Assembly: GCA_003550305.1 (NCBI GenBank)
Contig: QKYT01000612.1
Span: 50,381-67,059 of the forward strand
Length of the DNA: 16,679 nt
Reading direction: 5' to 3'
Source of the DNA: Glomus cerebriforme
Lineage: Eukaryota; Glomeromycota; Glomeromycetes; Glomerales; Glomeraceae
Below the pieces are notes generated by a model. That model had not been told where the DNA came from and made no database searches. It saw only the letters and a list, made by a program, of their open reading frames with translations. Below, in pieces: positions 1 to 7,420 of the stretch. How positions within the stretch are numbered: position 1 is the stretch's first letter; each line of letters begins with the position of its first letter. Position numbers and translations under genes: made by a program.

Positions 1-52
1 ATTTGATTCATTTGTCATTTCAAGTCATTTGCCGAACACTGTCACAAAGTAC

Positions 53-230
53 TTACTTTCCAAAGATAATGCCATTTCTTCCACCTCCTACAACTACATC
101 ACATTTCATCTCATTATTCAATTTTAAATTCTAATGATAATTCTTCCATTCTATCCGACTATAAATCAAACAATACAATGTTGGCAATGACTAAAATTGG
201 AATAGGAATTCTTTGATCTAAAACACTTAT
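53..230 (-). pseudogene. possible eroded coding exon, unrecognised
   Basis: Read on the minus strand, a coding-looking stretch runs from about 230 downwards (LDQRIPIPILVIAN...). It crosses an in-frame TAG at 159-161 and continues (MEELSLEFKIE) to a TAA at 114-116. A second frame then takes over with an ATG at 107-109 (MKCDVVVGGGRNGIIFGK). It ends where a GTAAGT donor-like hexamer lies (complement of 51-56). The amino-acid mix is far less K/N/I/F-biased than random AT-rich translation. This suggests an exon remnant with one stop and one frame change. I do not recognise the family. Chance is a real alternative because the stretch is under 180 bases. Confidence 0.28.
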
Positions 231-509
231 TTTTTTTTGTAAAAATTGTACATCATTATCTTAATAAATAAGTTATGAATTATACATAATTTTTATTGAA
301 TAAAACTTGTATCACTGCTAGATATAAAGAAAAAATAATGATAAATTTTTTTTTTTTGATTAAGTAAATAAAATTGATATTATCTGTTACAATCTGGCCA
401 AATAAATTAATAAAAAGATACTAAGAAAAAAAAGGAATCAATATCTGTTATCACAAAAAATTTAATTTTCAATATTAAAATATTACTGATTAGGATTTAA
501 ACTTTAAAC

Positions 510-2001
510 TTATATAATTTGAAATACCTCTAATTCTTTTACATCAGATATATAAATTGATTCTCTGATCATTTTTTCGTAATATAAATCTAAGTTTCCT
601 TTATTAAATGACAGATCATTATTATAATTACTTAATATAACATTATTTTCATTATTTTCTTTACTAAATGACAGATCATTATTATAATCACTAAATATAA
701 CATTATTTTCATCATTTACACAACTTAAAATATAATTTTCAATACTATTATAACTAAAAAAAAATATAAAACTATCTCCTGTAATGTCATCATTTCTATC
801 GAATTTCCATTCAATCGGATTATATCCTACAAGAATTTCATTATTGTTTTCGATTTTAATAATTATTACAGTGTGGGATTGATTTTTACAAATTTCAAAA
901 ATTTTATCGAAATCAAATTCATCATGAGAATAATGATAATATAATAGTTTGAATTTATAAGAAGTAGTTAACTTGTCTTTAATTTCTAATTTATCAATCC
1001 ATTTTGAAATTAATTCAGCATGTTGAGATGTAATTATCCTAGAATCAATATATTGTGGTATGATTTGTTCAGTAACACGAGATTCTGATTGTTTAACATC
1101 ATTCACTATAAAATATTCTAATAGATCTTTATATAATTCTTTTGTCAAAACTTTTTTATAAGGTAAAACTTTCTTCAAAAATTCTTTGGAAGCTAAGTTA
1201 CGAAATCTAATAAAAGGAATGAATTGTTGTAAGGTATTCTTTAAAGTATTAAAATCATCTTTTGAAAAACTTGTAGGATTAGAAGGAAGTTCAGGATTCT
1301 GAGCAAGTCCCCATTTAAGTACATATTCCCAAATTTGAATTTCACTTATTTGAAGATTATCATTTTGAATAAGCGAGGTCAAAAGATTTTTTGAAATTGA
1401 AGAAAAACTTGATGAATTAAATATCCTATTCGGCTCTTTGGAAATTAAATCTGTACAATATTTTTGAAGTTTCAAGAAAGAATCATTTTCGAAACTTGTT
1501 TGATATATTAAATCAAAATTTTGTTCCATCCAGTTTGTTTTATTTTCAATCAAAAATGATTCTAAATAAGGGATTAATTCCTGAAGGCTAAGTTCATTAG
1601 CAGTAACCAAGATTTTAATGATATCTGACATATCATATTCTTCCAAAGAAAGTCTTCCTCCATAAATATATCTAAAATAAATAAAATGTTCAATTAAAAA
1701 AAATATGTTTGGCGTAAGAAAAAAATTATAATTATTTTTTTTACCTTAAAATTATTTGAAAAATTTCTGGTAAAATATTTGGTAACTAAATGTTTGTCAA
1801 AGTCCCGTCATTTTTCTTCTTATTTGTTGACAAAATTCTTCGTAAATAAGGAGAACGATAATTTAAAATGACCATATGAGCGCGAAATATTTTTGCATAA
1901 GGGTCATTACCAACTTCAATTGTAATATCATAATATTCATCGTCATCTAAAATTTCAAGTAAATTTTGTGATAGTTTTGGCAGAAGTTTATTGTCAACCA
2001 T
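510..2001 (-). pseudogene. BTB-BACK-TLDc protein gene, nonsense codon in exon 1
   Basis: Two-exon gene. Exon 1 (2001-1745, ATG at 2001-1999) encodes the BTB/POZ core, including YYDITIEVG and FRAHMVILNYRSPYLRRIL. The intron is 1744-1672 (73 bp, GTAA...TTTTAG). Exon 2 (1671-510) completes the BTB end (RYIYGGRLSLEEYDMSD), then a BACK-like helical region (roughly residues 145-250), then a TLDc domain (about 300-472) with the signature GYNPIEWKF and TGDSFIF. Full length would be about 472 residues, normal for the family. BTB proteins of this kind are usually cullin-3 substrate adaptors; the TLDc role in fungi is unclear. Codon 72 is TAG at 1788-1786, where the paralogue at 12783 has AAG (Lys). A normal product would therefore stop at 71 residues. 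Exon 2 remains entirely open (378 codons from 1646), so loss is recent, or a shorter BACK-TLDc product could start at the ATG of the DMSD segment, or the stop is a base-call error. A 60-bp in-frame tandem duplication (601-660, 661-720) lies in TLDc. Confidence 0.85.
601..720 (-). repeat. 60-bp in-frame tandem duplication inside TLDc
   Basis: Positions 601-660 and 661-720 are near-identical 60-bp units (shared cores such as AAATGACAGATCATTATTAT and AACATTATTTTCAT). They encode two copies of a 20-residue segment of the type NENNVI-S-YNNDLSF-K. The plus-strand paralogue has one diverged version (SDDDCLSFERD). The duplication keeps frame and sits late in the TLDc domain. Confidence 0.9.
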
Positions 2002-2088
2002 AATTATTTTAAAAAGGAATGTAAAGAAAAAAACATAAATTTATTAAAGGGGTTGCAAATCTTATTGATGAATATAAATATTTTTTTC

Positions 2089-2245
2089 GGTTGCATATTA
2101 AATTACATTATCGAGGGCACCCCCTTTTTGTGTGCGACAAATAACTGTGACAAATAGGGTTGGTGTGACATCGGTGACAAAAAAATATGCATGCGCCACC
2201 AACCTGGCACACAAAAACAAAAGGTAATTGAATAGTTGTGCAACC
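2089..2245. mobile_element. small foldback/MITE-like element, 157 bp
   Basis: Terminal inverted repeats are GGTTGCA (2089-2095) and TGCAACC (2239-2245). A further matched AATTAC/GTAATT pair lies inside them. The inner stems are TTTTTGTGTGC (2125-2135) with GCACACAAAAA (2207-2217), and GGTTGGTG (2158-2165) with CACCAACC (2197-2204). The segment is GC-richer than its surroundings. No clear target duplication was found. It lies about 90-245 bp upstream of the minus-strand BTB-TLDc start, so it may have altered that promoter. Confidence 0.5.
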
Positions 2246-2283
2246 ATATTAAAAACTAAAAAGGCCACACAATTTGCAATTAG

Positions 2284-2517
2284 TCACATGAAATTTTTTA
2301 TTGGCAATCAGAGTCTCGATTATTTTTTTTTTCATCAATTAATCCTAATTGTGCACCGAAATTACCAGATGTGATTTATGATAAGAAATTTACCAGGAAA
2401 AAATTGAACCTTAATTTCATGGGCTACTGGCATGCTTTCATCAATAAAACAATAAAGGGAATTACAGAGTTTTTTATCATAAGTTACATTTATTTATATT
2501 TTACCAATATGAATTAG
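2284..2517 (+). other. unexplained open frame without start codon
   Basis: A frame opens after TAG at 2281-2283 and stays open for 77 codons to TAG at 2515-2517. It includes INPNCAPKLPDVIYDKK and LNFMGYWHAFINKTIKG. There is no ATG before the middle of the frame and no family is recognised. The residue mix (P, C, W, G, H, D) looks more protein-like than typical AT-rich noise. It could be an exon fragment or transposon remnant lying between two foldback elements, or chance. Confidence 0.2.
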
Positions 2518-2646
2518 CTTAAATAATTCGATAATTCAAAATTAGACCGCCTGCTATCAAAAATGATCTAACAAATTTTATAAATTTGTAAATTTTTTAG
2601 GTACTTAAAATTCTTTTGAAGTTTAATTATCGAATTTATTAAAAGC
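2516..2646. mobile_element. short inverted-repeat element, about 131 bp
   Basis: The left end AGCTTAAATAATTCGATAAT pairs imperfectly with the right end, which reads in reverse complement AGCTTTTAATAAATTCGATA. A further TTTTGAA / TTCAAAA match lies inside. The terminal match can be extended to TAGCTT. TA dinucleotides flank both sides, but in sequence this AT-rich that is not evidence of a target duplication. It has no coding content. Confidence 0.35.
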
Positions 2647-2649
2647 TAT

Positions 2650-2845
2650 AAGTCATTTTTTAAAGTATCCAAAACCAAACTTGAATTCACTTATTTGAAG
2701 ATTATCATTTTGAAATTGCAAGACCAAAAATTTTTCTAATTTGAGAAGAAATTCACATAAATCCTATTTGTACTTAGGAATTAAAATAGTTTCTTTTAGT
2801 TTTTCAATAAAATAGGTTTCTAAATAGAAAGTTAACTTGATATTA
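2650..2845 (-). pseudogene. relic of a BTB-BACK-TLDc gene (BACK fragment)
   Basis: The stretch contains CACTTATTTGAAGATTATCA followed by TTTTGAA, identical to 1343-1369 in the BTB-TLDc gene on the same strand. In translation it reads QNDNLQISE, a signature of the BACK region in both larger copies. It then degenerates into FKFGFGYFKK and a stop where the paralogues read VWENVLKWG. Weaker similarity to the adjoining N-terminal part continues to about 2845 (TTTTCAAT-AAAAT-GGTTTCTAAATA). It is a third, heavily decayed family member. Confidence 0.6.
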
Positions 2846-3160
2846 AAATTTAAATATATATAAAATATTTTAAGTTCAAGTTTCTTGATTACATAATATG
2901 TATTTATAATAATAAAATCCTTATCATTATTATGAAGATTATTACTTAATTAAAATATAAAAAGGTAAAAGAAGATTTAATTATCATCATATTATTATCT
3001 TAATTGTCATTAATTGAATTTTCTCTTACCTTTTTTTAAAGAAATAACGTTACTGATACAAACATAAGGTCGTTAGGTATTAAATAATTAATCACCAGTA
3101 GATACCCTATTATTATTTGAATAGTAATAAATAATATAAATAATTAATACGTAATTATAA

Positions 3161-3310
3161 ATTATTGTGCTTGCGGCGATTAATATCACAGATATTGTTC
3201 AAATGCAAATGATGATTGGATAAGATTTAGTCACGCAGTGGCTAAATCCGTCCAATCAGATTGCAGCNTTGGAACAATATCTGTATATTTATCAAAGCAA
3301 GCACAATAAT
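3161..3310. mobile_element. 150-bp palindromic MITE
   Basis: Ends are perfect 14-bp inverted repeats, ATTATTGTGCTTGC (3161-3174) and its complement (3297-3310). The rest folds back along nearly its whole length: ACAGATATTGTTC pairs with GGAACAATATCTGT, and GATTTAGTCAC pairs with GTGGCTAAATC around a very short GCAG loop. If the termini are read as TTGTGCTTGC, TA lies on both sides (3163-3164 and 3307-3308), as for Tc1/mariner-type insertion. The outer ATTA/TAAT could equally be part of the repeat. There is no coding content. Confidence 0.75.
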
Positions 3311-3549
3311 GATATTATCGTGTGACACGTTGAATAGTAAATAATAGCTTATTTATTGATATTTTAAAATAACAAAAATAACCAACTTAATTAAATATAC
3401 GGAGCACGATAATTATTATAAAAGTAAATTATTATAGATGAAGGCTATTATTCAATATTATGTAACAAAAAATTTTACCAATTTAGATTAATTCTTTAAT
3501 TACAGATTACAGATTGAATTATACCAGGCATAAGATTATCATATCAGCA

Positions 3550-4315
3550 TTCTTCATTATCCATAGAAATGATACCATAAATATTTTTATGTAAATATTT
3601 TGCTAACGTATTCAATACCTCTTTTCATTCTCCACACAAAATTTCAATACTTGCTAAATATTGACAACTTTTAAAACTACTTTTAACGTTTCAAAATCAT
3701 TTTTAACTCCAACGAATACTAGTTTTCTAAGATTTGGACAAAATTTAGCTATAGCTAAATTTAATGAATTCTCATTATGACTATAATCTAAATTTACATA
3801 CAATTCTTTTAAATTATTTTCATTATTTTCTAAGAACTTTATTAATATCTTATATTCTCGAGGAAAATATTGAATTTTAAGTATTTGTAATTGTGGAAAT
3901 ATAACATGTAATTTTTTTCAAAATCTTCAAAATCTTCAAAATCTACAAAATCTACGTACTTGTAATAAATTTGTTAGTCTTGTTTCATTAAACTATAATT
4001 TGCTTAAATTATAACGAAGGAATTATATCTTTCAAATATATCCATTAACTATCATCAAATAATTTAAATTTTCTATTAAGATCTGTTAACCTTTTTGAAA
4101 TAACTTGTTCAACATATAAGCATAGTGATAATAATATAGTGTGACAAGTTGATAAAAAAAATTTCAGACCAAATACTTGAACTACAATTTAATTTTAAGA
4201 GATTTATTTTTTAAGCAATCTTTTGCTCTAGGATAAAGATCAAAGTTATATTCGCCCATCCCATATAATACAAAATTTTGCGTAGAAATAGTTGATTGAC
4301 CTTTAAGAAGCATAT
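3550..4315 (-). pseudogene. F-box/LRR protein pseudogene
   Basis: This is diverged but collinear nucleotide similarity to the middle and C-terminal part of the intact F-box gene at 7421-8848. Examples are TTTTCTAAGATTTGGACAAA followed by ATTTAG-TATAGCTAAATTTAATGAATT; TTTTGAAATAACTTGTTCAA; and TTAAGCAATCTTTTGCT. In translation, FDLYPRAKDCL matches FDIYPEAKDCL but soon meets a TAG at 4182-4184. Several indels are present and there is no long open frame. The N-terminal F-box itself is not detectable. It lies in the same orientation as the intact gene, consistent with a tandem duplicate. The foldback element at 4477-6402 lies between the two. Confidence 0.85.
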
Positions 4316-4468
4316 CATTAGTAATCCAATTTGTCATATTTCAAGTTCATTTATATTTTTTATAATTTCACCCATAATTGAATTTCCTCCCAATAGTTTA
4401 TATTTATCTCTTTAATTTGACTTGTTTAAAATTCCTATTTTTTTTATCAAGTCTGTCTTTTTATTATC

Positions 4469-4476
4469 TCATAAAC
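4469..4476. repeat. left 8-bp target-site duplication
   Basis: TCATAAAC immediately precedes the left terminus TATACATG of the foldback element. The identical octamer in the same orientation follows its right terminus at 6403-6410. Confidence 0.8.
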
Positions 4477-4680
4477 TATACATGTTGTCGAAACTCTGGA
4501 ATTTCGGCATAATTTCAGGATTCGATATTCGGCCAATCATTCCGAAACGAAACTCCAGTCGAAATTCGAAAATCAGGCCGAAATCCGAAATTAGGGTCGG
4601 AGGACGAAAATCCAGACGAAACCATTTTTATATGGTCCGAAATGGGGGCCGCACGATTTTTTGTGGATTATAGACTTTTC
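4477..4680. repeat. left outer arm of the foldback, CCGAAA-rich
   Basis: GC-richer block with many copies of the CGAAA / TCCGAAA word (for example GGCCGAAATCCGAAATTAGG and GGAGGACGAAAATCCAGACG). It matches in reverse complement the block at 6245-6402. Dense subterminal hexamer repeats are common transposase-binding regions in non-autonomous DNA elements; that role is inferred. Confidence 0.75.
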
Positions 4681-4721
4681 TTTTCGTTTAAGGACTTTAT
4701 TTTTACTTTTTTTTTTTTAGA

Positions 4722-5360
4722 AACGGCTTTTTGGACTTCTTGGAGACTAATGGTGAGTTTTCTTTATTTTTTTATTCTTTTTTTGTGTTCTTTTTTCGTT
4801 TAGGGACNTTATTGACGTTCCTTTTGNTTTTTCTTTTCTTTAGTGTCGGTTTCTTGGACTTCTGGGAGACTCATTATTGTGAGTTTTTTTCTTTGATCCT
4901 TTATTTTTTTCATCAAATATTTTATTAATTATTTTTTTTTTTTGCTTTTTTTTTCTTTAGTGACTTTTCTTGGATTTTGTGGAAACTAAGTGTGAGTTCC
5001 CTTATTTAATCCTTCATTTTCTTTTCATTTAAATATTTTATTAAAATTTTTTTGCTTTTTTTCTTTATGACAGTTTCTTGGACTTATTGGAGACGAATTG
5101 TGAGTTCCTTTCTTCTTCTTCATTTCCTTTTCGTTTAAGTGTTTTATTAATACTTTTTTTTCTTTTTTTCTTTAGTAACAAACAGGTTTCTTGGACTTTT
5201 TGGAGACGAATTGTGAGTTCCTTTCTTTGCTTCATTTCCTTTTCGTTTAAGTGTTTTATTAATACTTTTTTTCTTTTTTTCTTCAGTAACAGGTTTCTTG
5301 GACTTCTTGAGGCGAATTGTGAGTTCTTTCTTNGATCTTTCATTTTTTTTCATCTTGATA
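4722..5360 (+). repeat. left-arm tandem array, six ~110-bp units with splice-like edges
   Basis: Each unit has a ~32-bp core of the form GGTTTCTTGGACTTCTTGGA followed by GACGAATT. After it come GTGAGTT(CC), then a T-rich stretch with TTTTCGTTTAAGTGTTTTAT and TAATA, then TTTTTTTCTTTAG. GTGAG begins at 4753, 4879, 4992, 5100, 5213 and 5319 (spacings 126, 113, 108, 113 and 106). Each core is thus framed by an acceptor-like TTTAG/TTCAG and a donor-like GTGAGT. No frame stays open across cores, so coding is not supported. Confidence 0.85.
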
Positions 5361-5689
5361 TTTATTTTTGCTAATTTAGGAATGTTATTTTATTTTTCCT
5401 TTGCTTTTGAAAGAGATAATGATTTTTATTCATTCAAAATTAAAATAATTCGGATATTTAAATTATTTATTCTAAAATGTATATTGTACAACAGATCTCT
5501 ATAAAAACATAAAACAAACAATTACTTTATCAAATAAACATTTACGCAAATATAGAAAATTAAGAACATGATTTCTTTTTAATTTTAGTACGAAACGAAA
5601 ATAATTTGAATAAATTAAATTACAATAAAATACGAAAAAAACATTAAATACTCTTATAAATAATCTAAAAATTAAAATATTTTTTTCTA
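5361..5689. other. central spacer of the foldback element
   Basis: AT-rich, unrepeated sequence between the two arrays. Open frames here are short, rich in F/L/I/K/N and without recognisable motifs. I see no gene. Boundaries are approximate because the innermost units of both arms are degenerate. Confidence 0.5.
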
Positions 5690-6245
5690 TAGAATGCTCA
5701 AAGAAATTGTTGCTAAAAAAGTAAAAAAGAAATGTCAATAACATCTCTAAGCGAAAAGAATCAAAAAGAAATCAAAAAAAAAAAGGGAAAAGAACTCACC
5801 AAAAAGACATGCCGCCACCATTAAAGAGAATAAGCATAAGGAACGTCAATACACTCCTAAACNAAAAGAAGACAAAATAACAAAAAAGAGACTACCATTA
5901 GTCATTATAGAGTCCAAGAATGCGCCACTAAAAAAAAANNAAAGAAAATATTAATAAAATACTTAACAAAAAGAAAATGAAGGATTATAGCGTGGAACTC
6001 ACAATTAGTCTTCAAGAAGTTCAAGAAACCATCGCTAAAGAAAAAGAGCAAAGAAAAAATATTAATAAAGCACTTGACGAAAAGAAAATGAAGATCAAAA
6101 AAAAGGAACTTACCATTAGTCTTAAACAAGTCCAAGAGCCGTCACTAAAGAAAAAAAAAGCAAAATAGACGTCAATAAAGTCCCTAAACGAAAAGAAAAC
6201 GAAAAAAGAATAAAAAAAAAACTCGCCATTAAGTCTCCAAAAAGC
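5690..6245 (-). repeat. right-arm tandem array, inverted copy of the left array
   Basis: Read on the minus strand it shows the same units: cores like GGTTTCTTGAACTTCTTGAA followed by GACTAATT, then GTGAGTTCC or GTAAGTTCC, then a T tract ending CTTTAG. Donor-like sites lie near 6224, 6112, 6002, 5893 and 5799, spaced about 94-113 bp. A decayed sixth core (CAACAATTTCTTTGAGC) lies near 5700-5720. The splice-like signals therefore point towards the centre from both ends. Confidence 0.8.
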
Positions 6246-6402
6246 CGTTTCGGACTATAATAAAAGGGTTTCGTCCGGATTTTCGTCCTCCGGCCCGATT
6301 TCGGATTTCGGCCTGATTTTCGGATTTCGGCTATAGTTTCGAACCTGGGTTTCGAACTTTCGGATTCGGACATATTTTCGGACAGTTTCGACAGCATGTA
6401 TA
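6245..6402. repeat. right outer arm of the foldback, TTTCGG-rich
   Basis: Reverse complement of the left outer arm. Examples are TTTCGTCCGGATTTTCGTCC and TCGGATTTCGGCCTGATTTT. It ends TTTCGACAGCATGTATA. The match to the left arm includes GGCCGAAATCCGAAA and GAGGACGAAAATCC, with small indels. Confidence 0.8.
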
Positions 6403-6410
6403 TCATAAAC
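6403..6410. repeat. right 8-bp target-site duplication
   Basis: TCATAAAC, identical to 4469-4476 and in the same orientation, directly after the terminal CATGTATA. Confidence 0.8.
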
Positions 6411-7420
6411 CATTTCATTCATTATGTTATCTTAATTTGAACTGGGAGTATTATAGCTAGTATTCTTGTTTTTGGAATTAAATTATAGCAATAATTGAAG
6501 AGGAAATTTTAGTCTAAACCAAACTAGTCAATTAGGGGAGACTCGACTAACTGACTGATTTTTCCTTGCCTGATACGAGGAAGACCTCATATACAGTATA
6601 AAGGAAGTTAAAGGAAGTATAAAGCAGTTTAAAGGAGTTTTAAAAAAGGAAAAGTTTTTTTTTAAAAAAAAATGCAAAAATAATTTATAAATCTTGAAAA
6701 TATTCATTAATGTTAAAATATCTATTTAGCTTGTCTCAGAAACAAATTAGAATTATTGTGAATAACATTACAGAAAATCCATTATGTATTTCTTTGGATG
6801 AATTACTCCCTCAGTAATCTTAAATCCCTATCTATAGTAGTAGTATGGAGTATGGACTAAACAATTTATTTAAAAATATATTTGTTAAATTTGTGAACTT
6901 TATTTATAGATCTTTACAAAGTGCTACTGTGGGTTGAAAGTTTATAATTGTTACTTCAGAAAATACAGTAAATTATGCCCAAATATACGATTTGGCAGAA
7001 TTTTTAAAAAAATTGTAAAAAACATTCTTTACTCAGATAATACTATGAAATAATATCTATGTAATAAAATTCAAAATAATAATAATTCTGGTCGAAATTA
7101 AGTCCACGATATATCTTAACCTTAAATTTATTTAGTTCCACCAATTTAAATGTTTTGTCCTCCTTTTAAAATTTCCTTCGGTTAATGACGATCAAATCTG
7201 AGACATATATATATGTATAAAAGTTTTTTTACTTTGAATTGTTCATTTTTAGAATAAAAATTAAGAATAATTTTAGATAAAACTTTTTACGCTACAGGTG
7301 AATAAGCAAAAATTTTCGGTTTTAAAATTTCTTAAATAACTATAAATTTCCAATAAATAATGAATTAAAAGTAAATATTTAACCTACATCTTTATAATAT
7401 AATTTTAATAATGATGATAT
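6411..7420. other. intergenic; GC-richer patch and AAAGGAAGT repeats near its start
   Basis: Mostly featureless AT-rich sequence downstream of the F-box gene's stop. The exception is 6520-6660. There a less AT-rich patch (GGGGAGACTCGACTAACTGA, CCTGATACGAGGAAGACCTC) is followed by imperfect repeats of TAAAGGAAGT/TAAAGCAGT/TAAAGGAGT and a poly(A/T) run. That layout resembles the 3' end of a non-LTR retroelement or SINE, but no coding or polymerase-III signals are clear. No gene is seen in 6700-7420. Confidence 0.4.

Larger units (their letters stand above)
4477..6402. mobile_element. 1.9-kb foldback (FB-like) transposable element
   Basis: Termini are TATACATG...CATGTATA. The inverted match continues with one mismatch (TATACATG[T/C]TGTCGAAACT) and is flanked by perfect 8-bp direct repeats TCATAAAC. 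Each arm has two zones. The outer ~200-bp zone is GC-richer and packed with CCGAAA/CGAAAT words. The inner zone holds tandem units of about 110 bp: six in the left arm (to ~5360) and five plus a degenerate one in the right arm (from ~5690). The centre (~5361-5689) is AT-rich and encodes nothing convincing. No transposase is present, so the element would be non-autonomous. The 8-bp duplication is the size usual for hAT-type insertion, but TATACATG is not a typical hAT terminus. Long inverted repeats built of direct sub-repeats are the hallmark of FB elements of Drosophila. Confidence 0.85.

Noticed and set aside
4422..4673. 83-codon plus frame across the left foldback end
   Set aside because: It crosses the element boundary and is driven by CCGAAA repeats (GGRKSRRN, RNSSRNSKIRPKSEIRVG). 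No homologous protein signal.
5065..6168. K/E/Q-rich repeated frames on the outward-reading strands of the foldback arms (e.g. ELTISLQEVQETIAKEKEQ), looking like coiled-coil repeats
   Set aside because: They arise from complementing the T-rich tandem units, change frame between units whose spacing is not a multiple of three, lack starts and hit stops. The inverted-repeat explanation covers both arms.
6122..6418. 98-codon minus frame across the right foldback end
   Set aside because: Mirror case of the left end; a product of TTTCGG repeats crossing the element edge.
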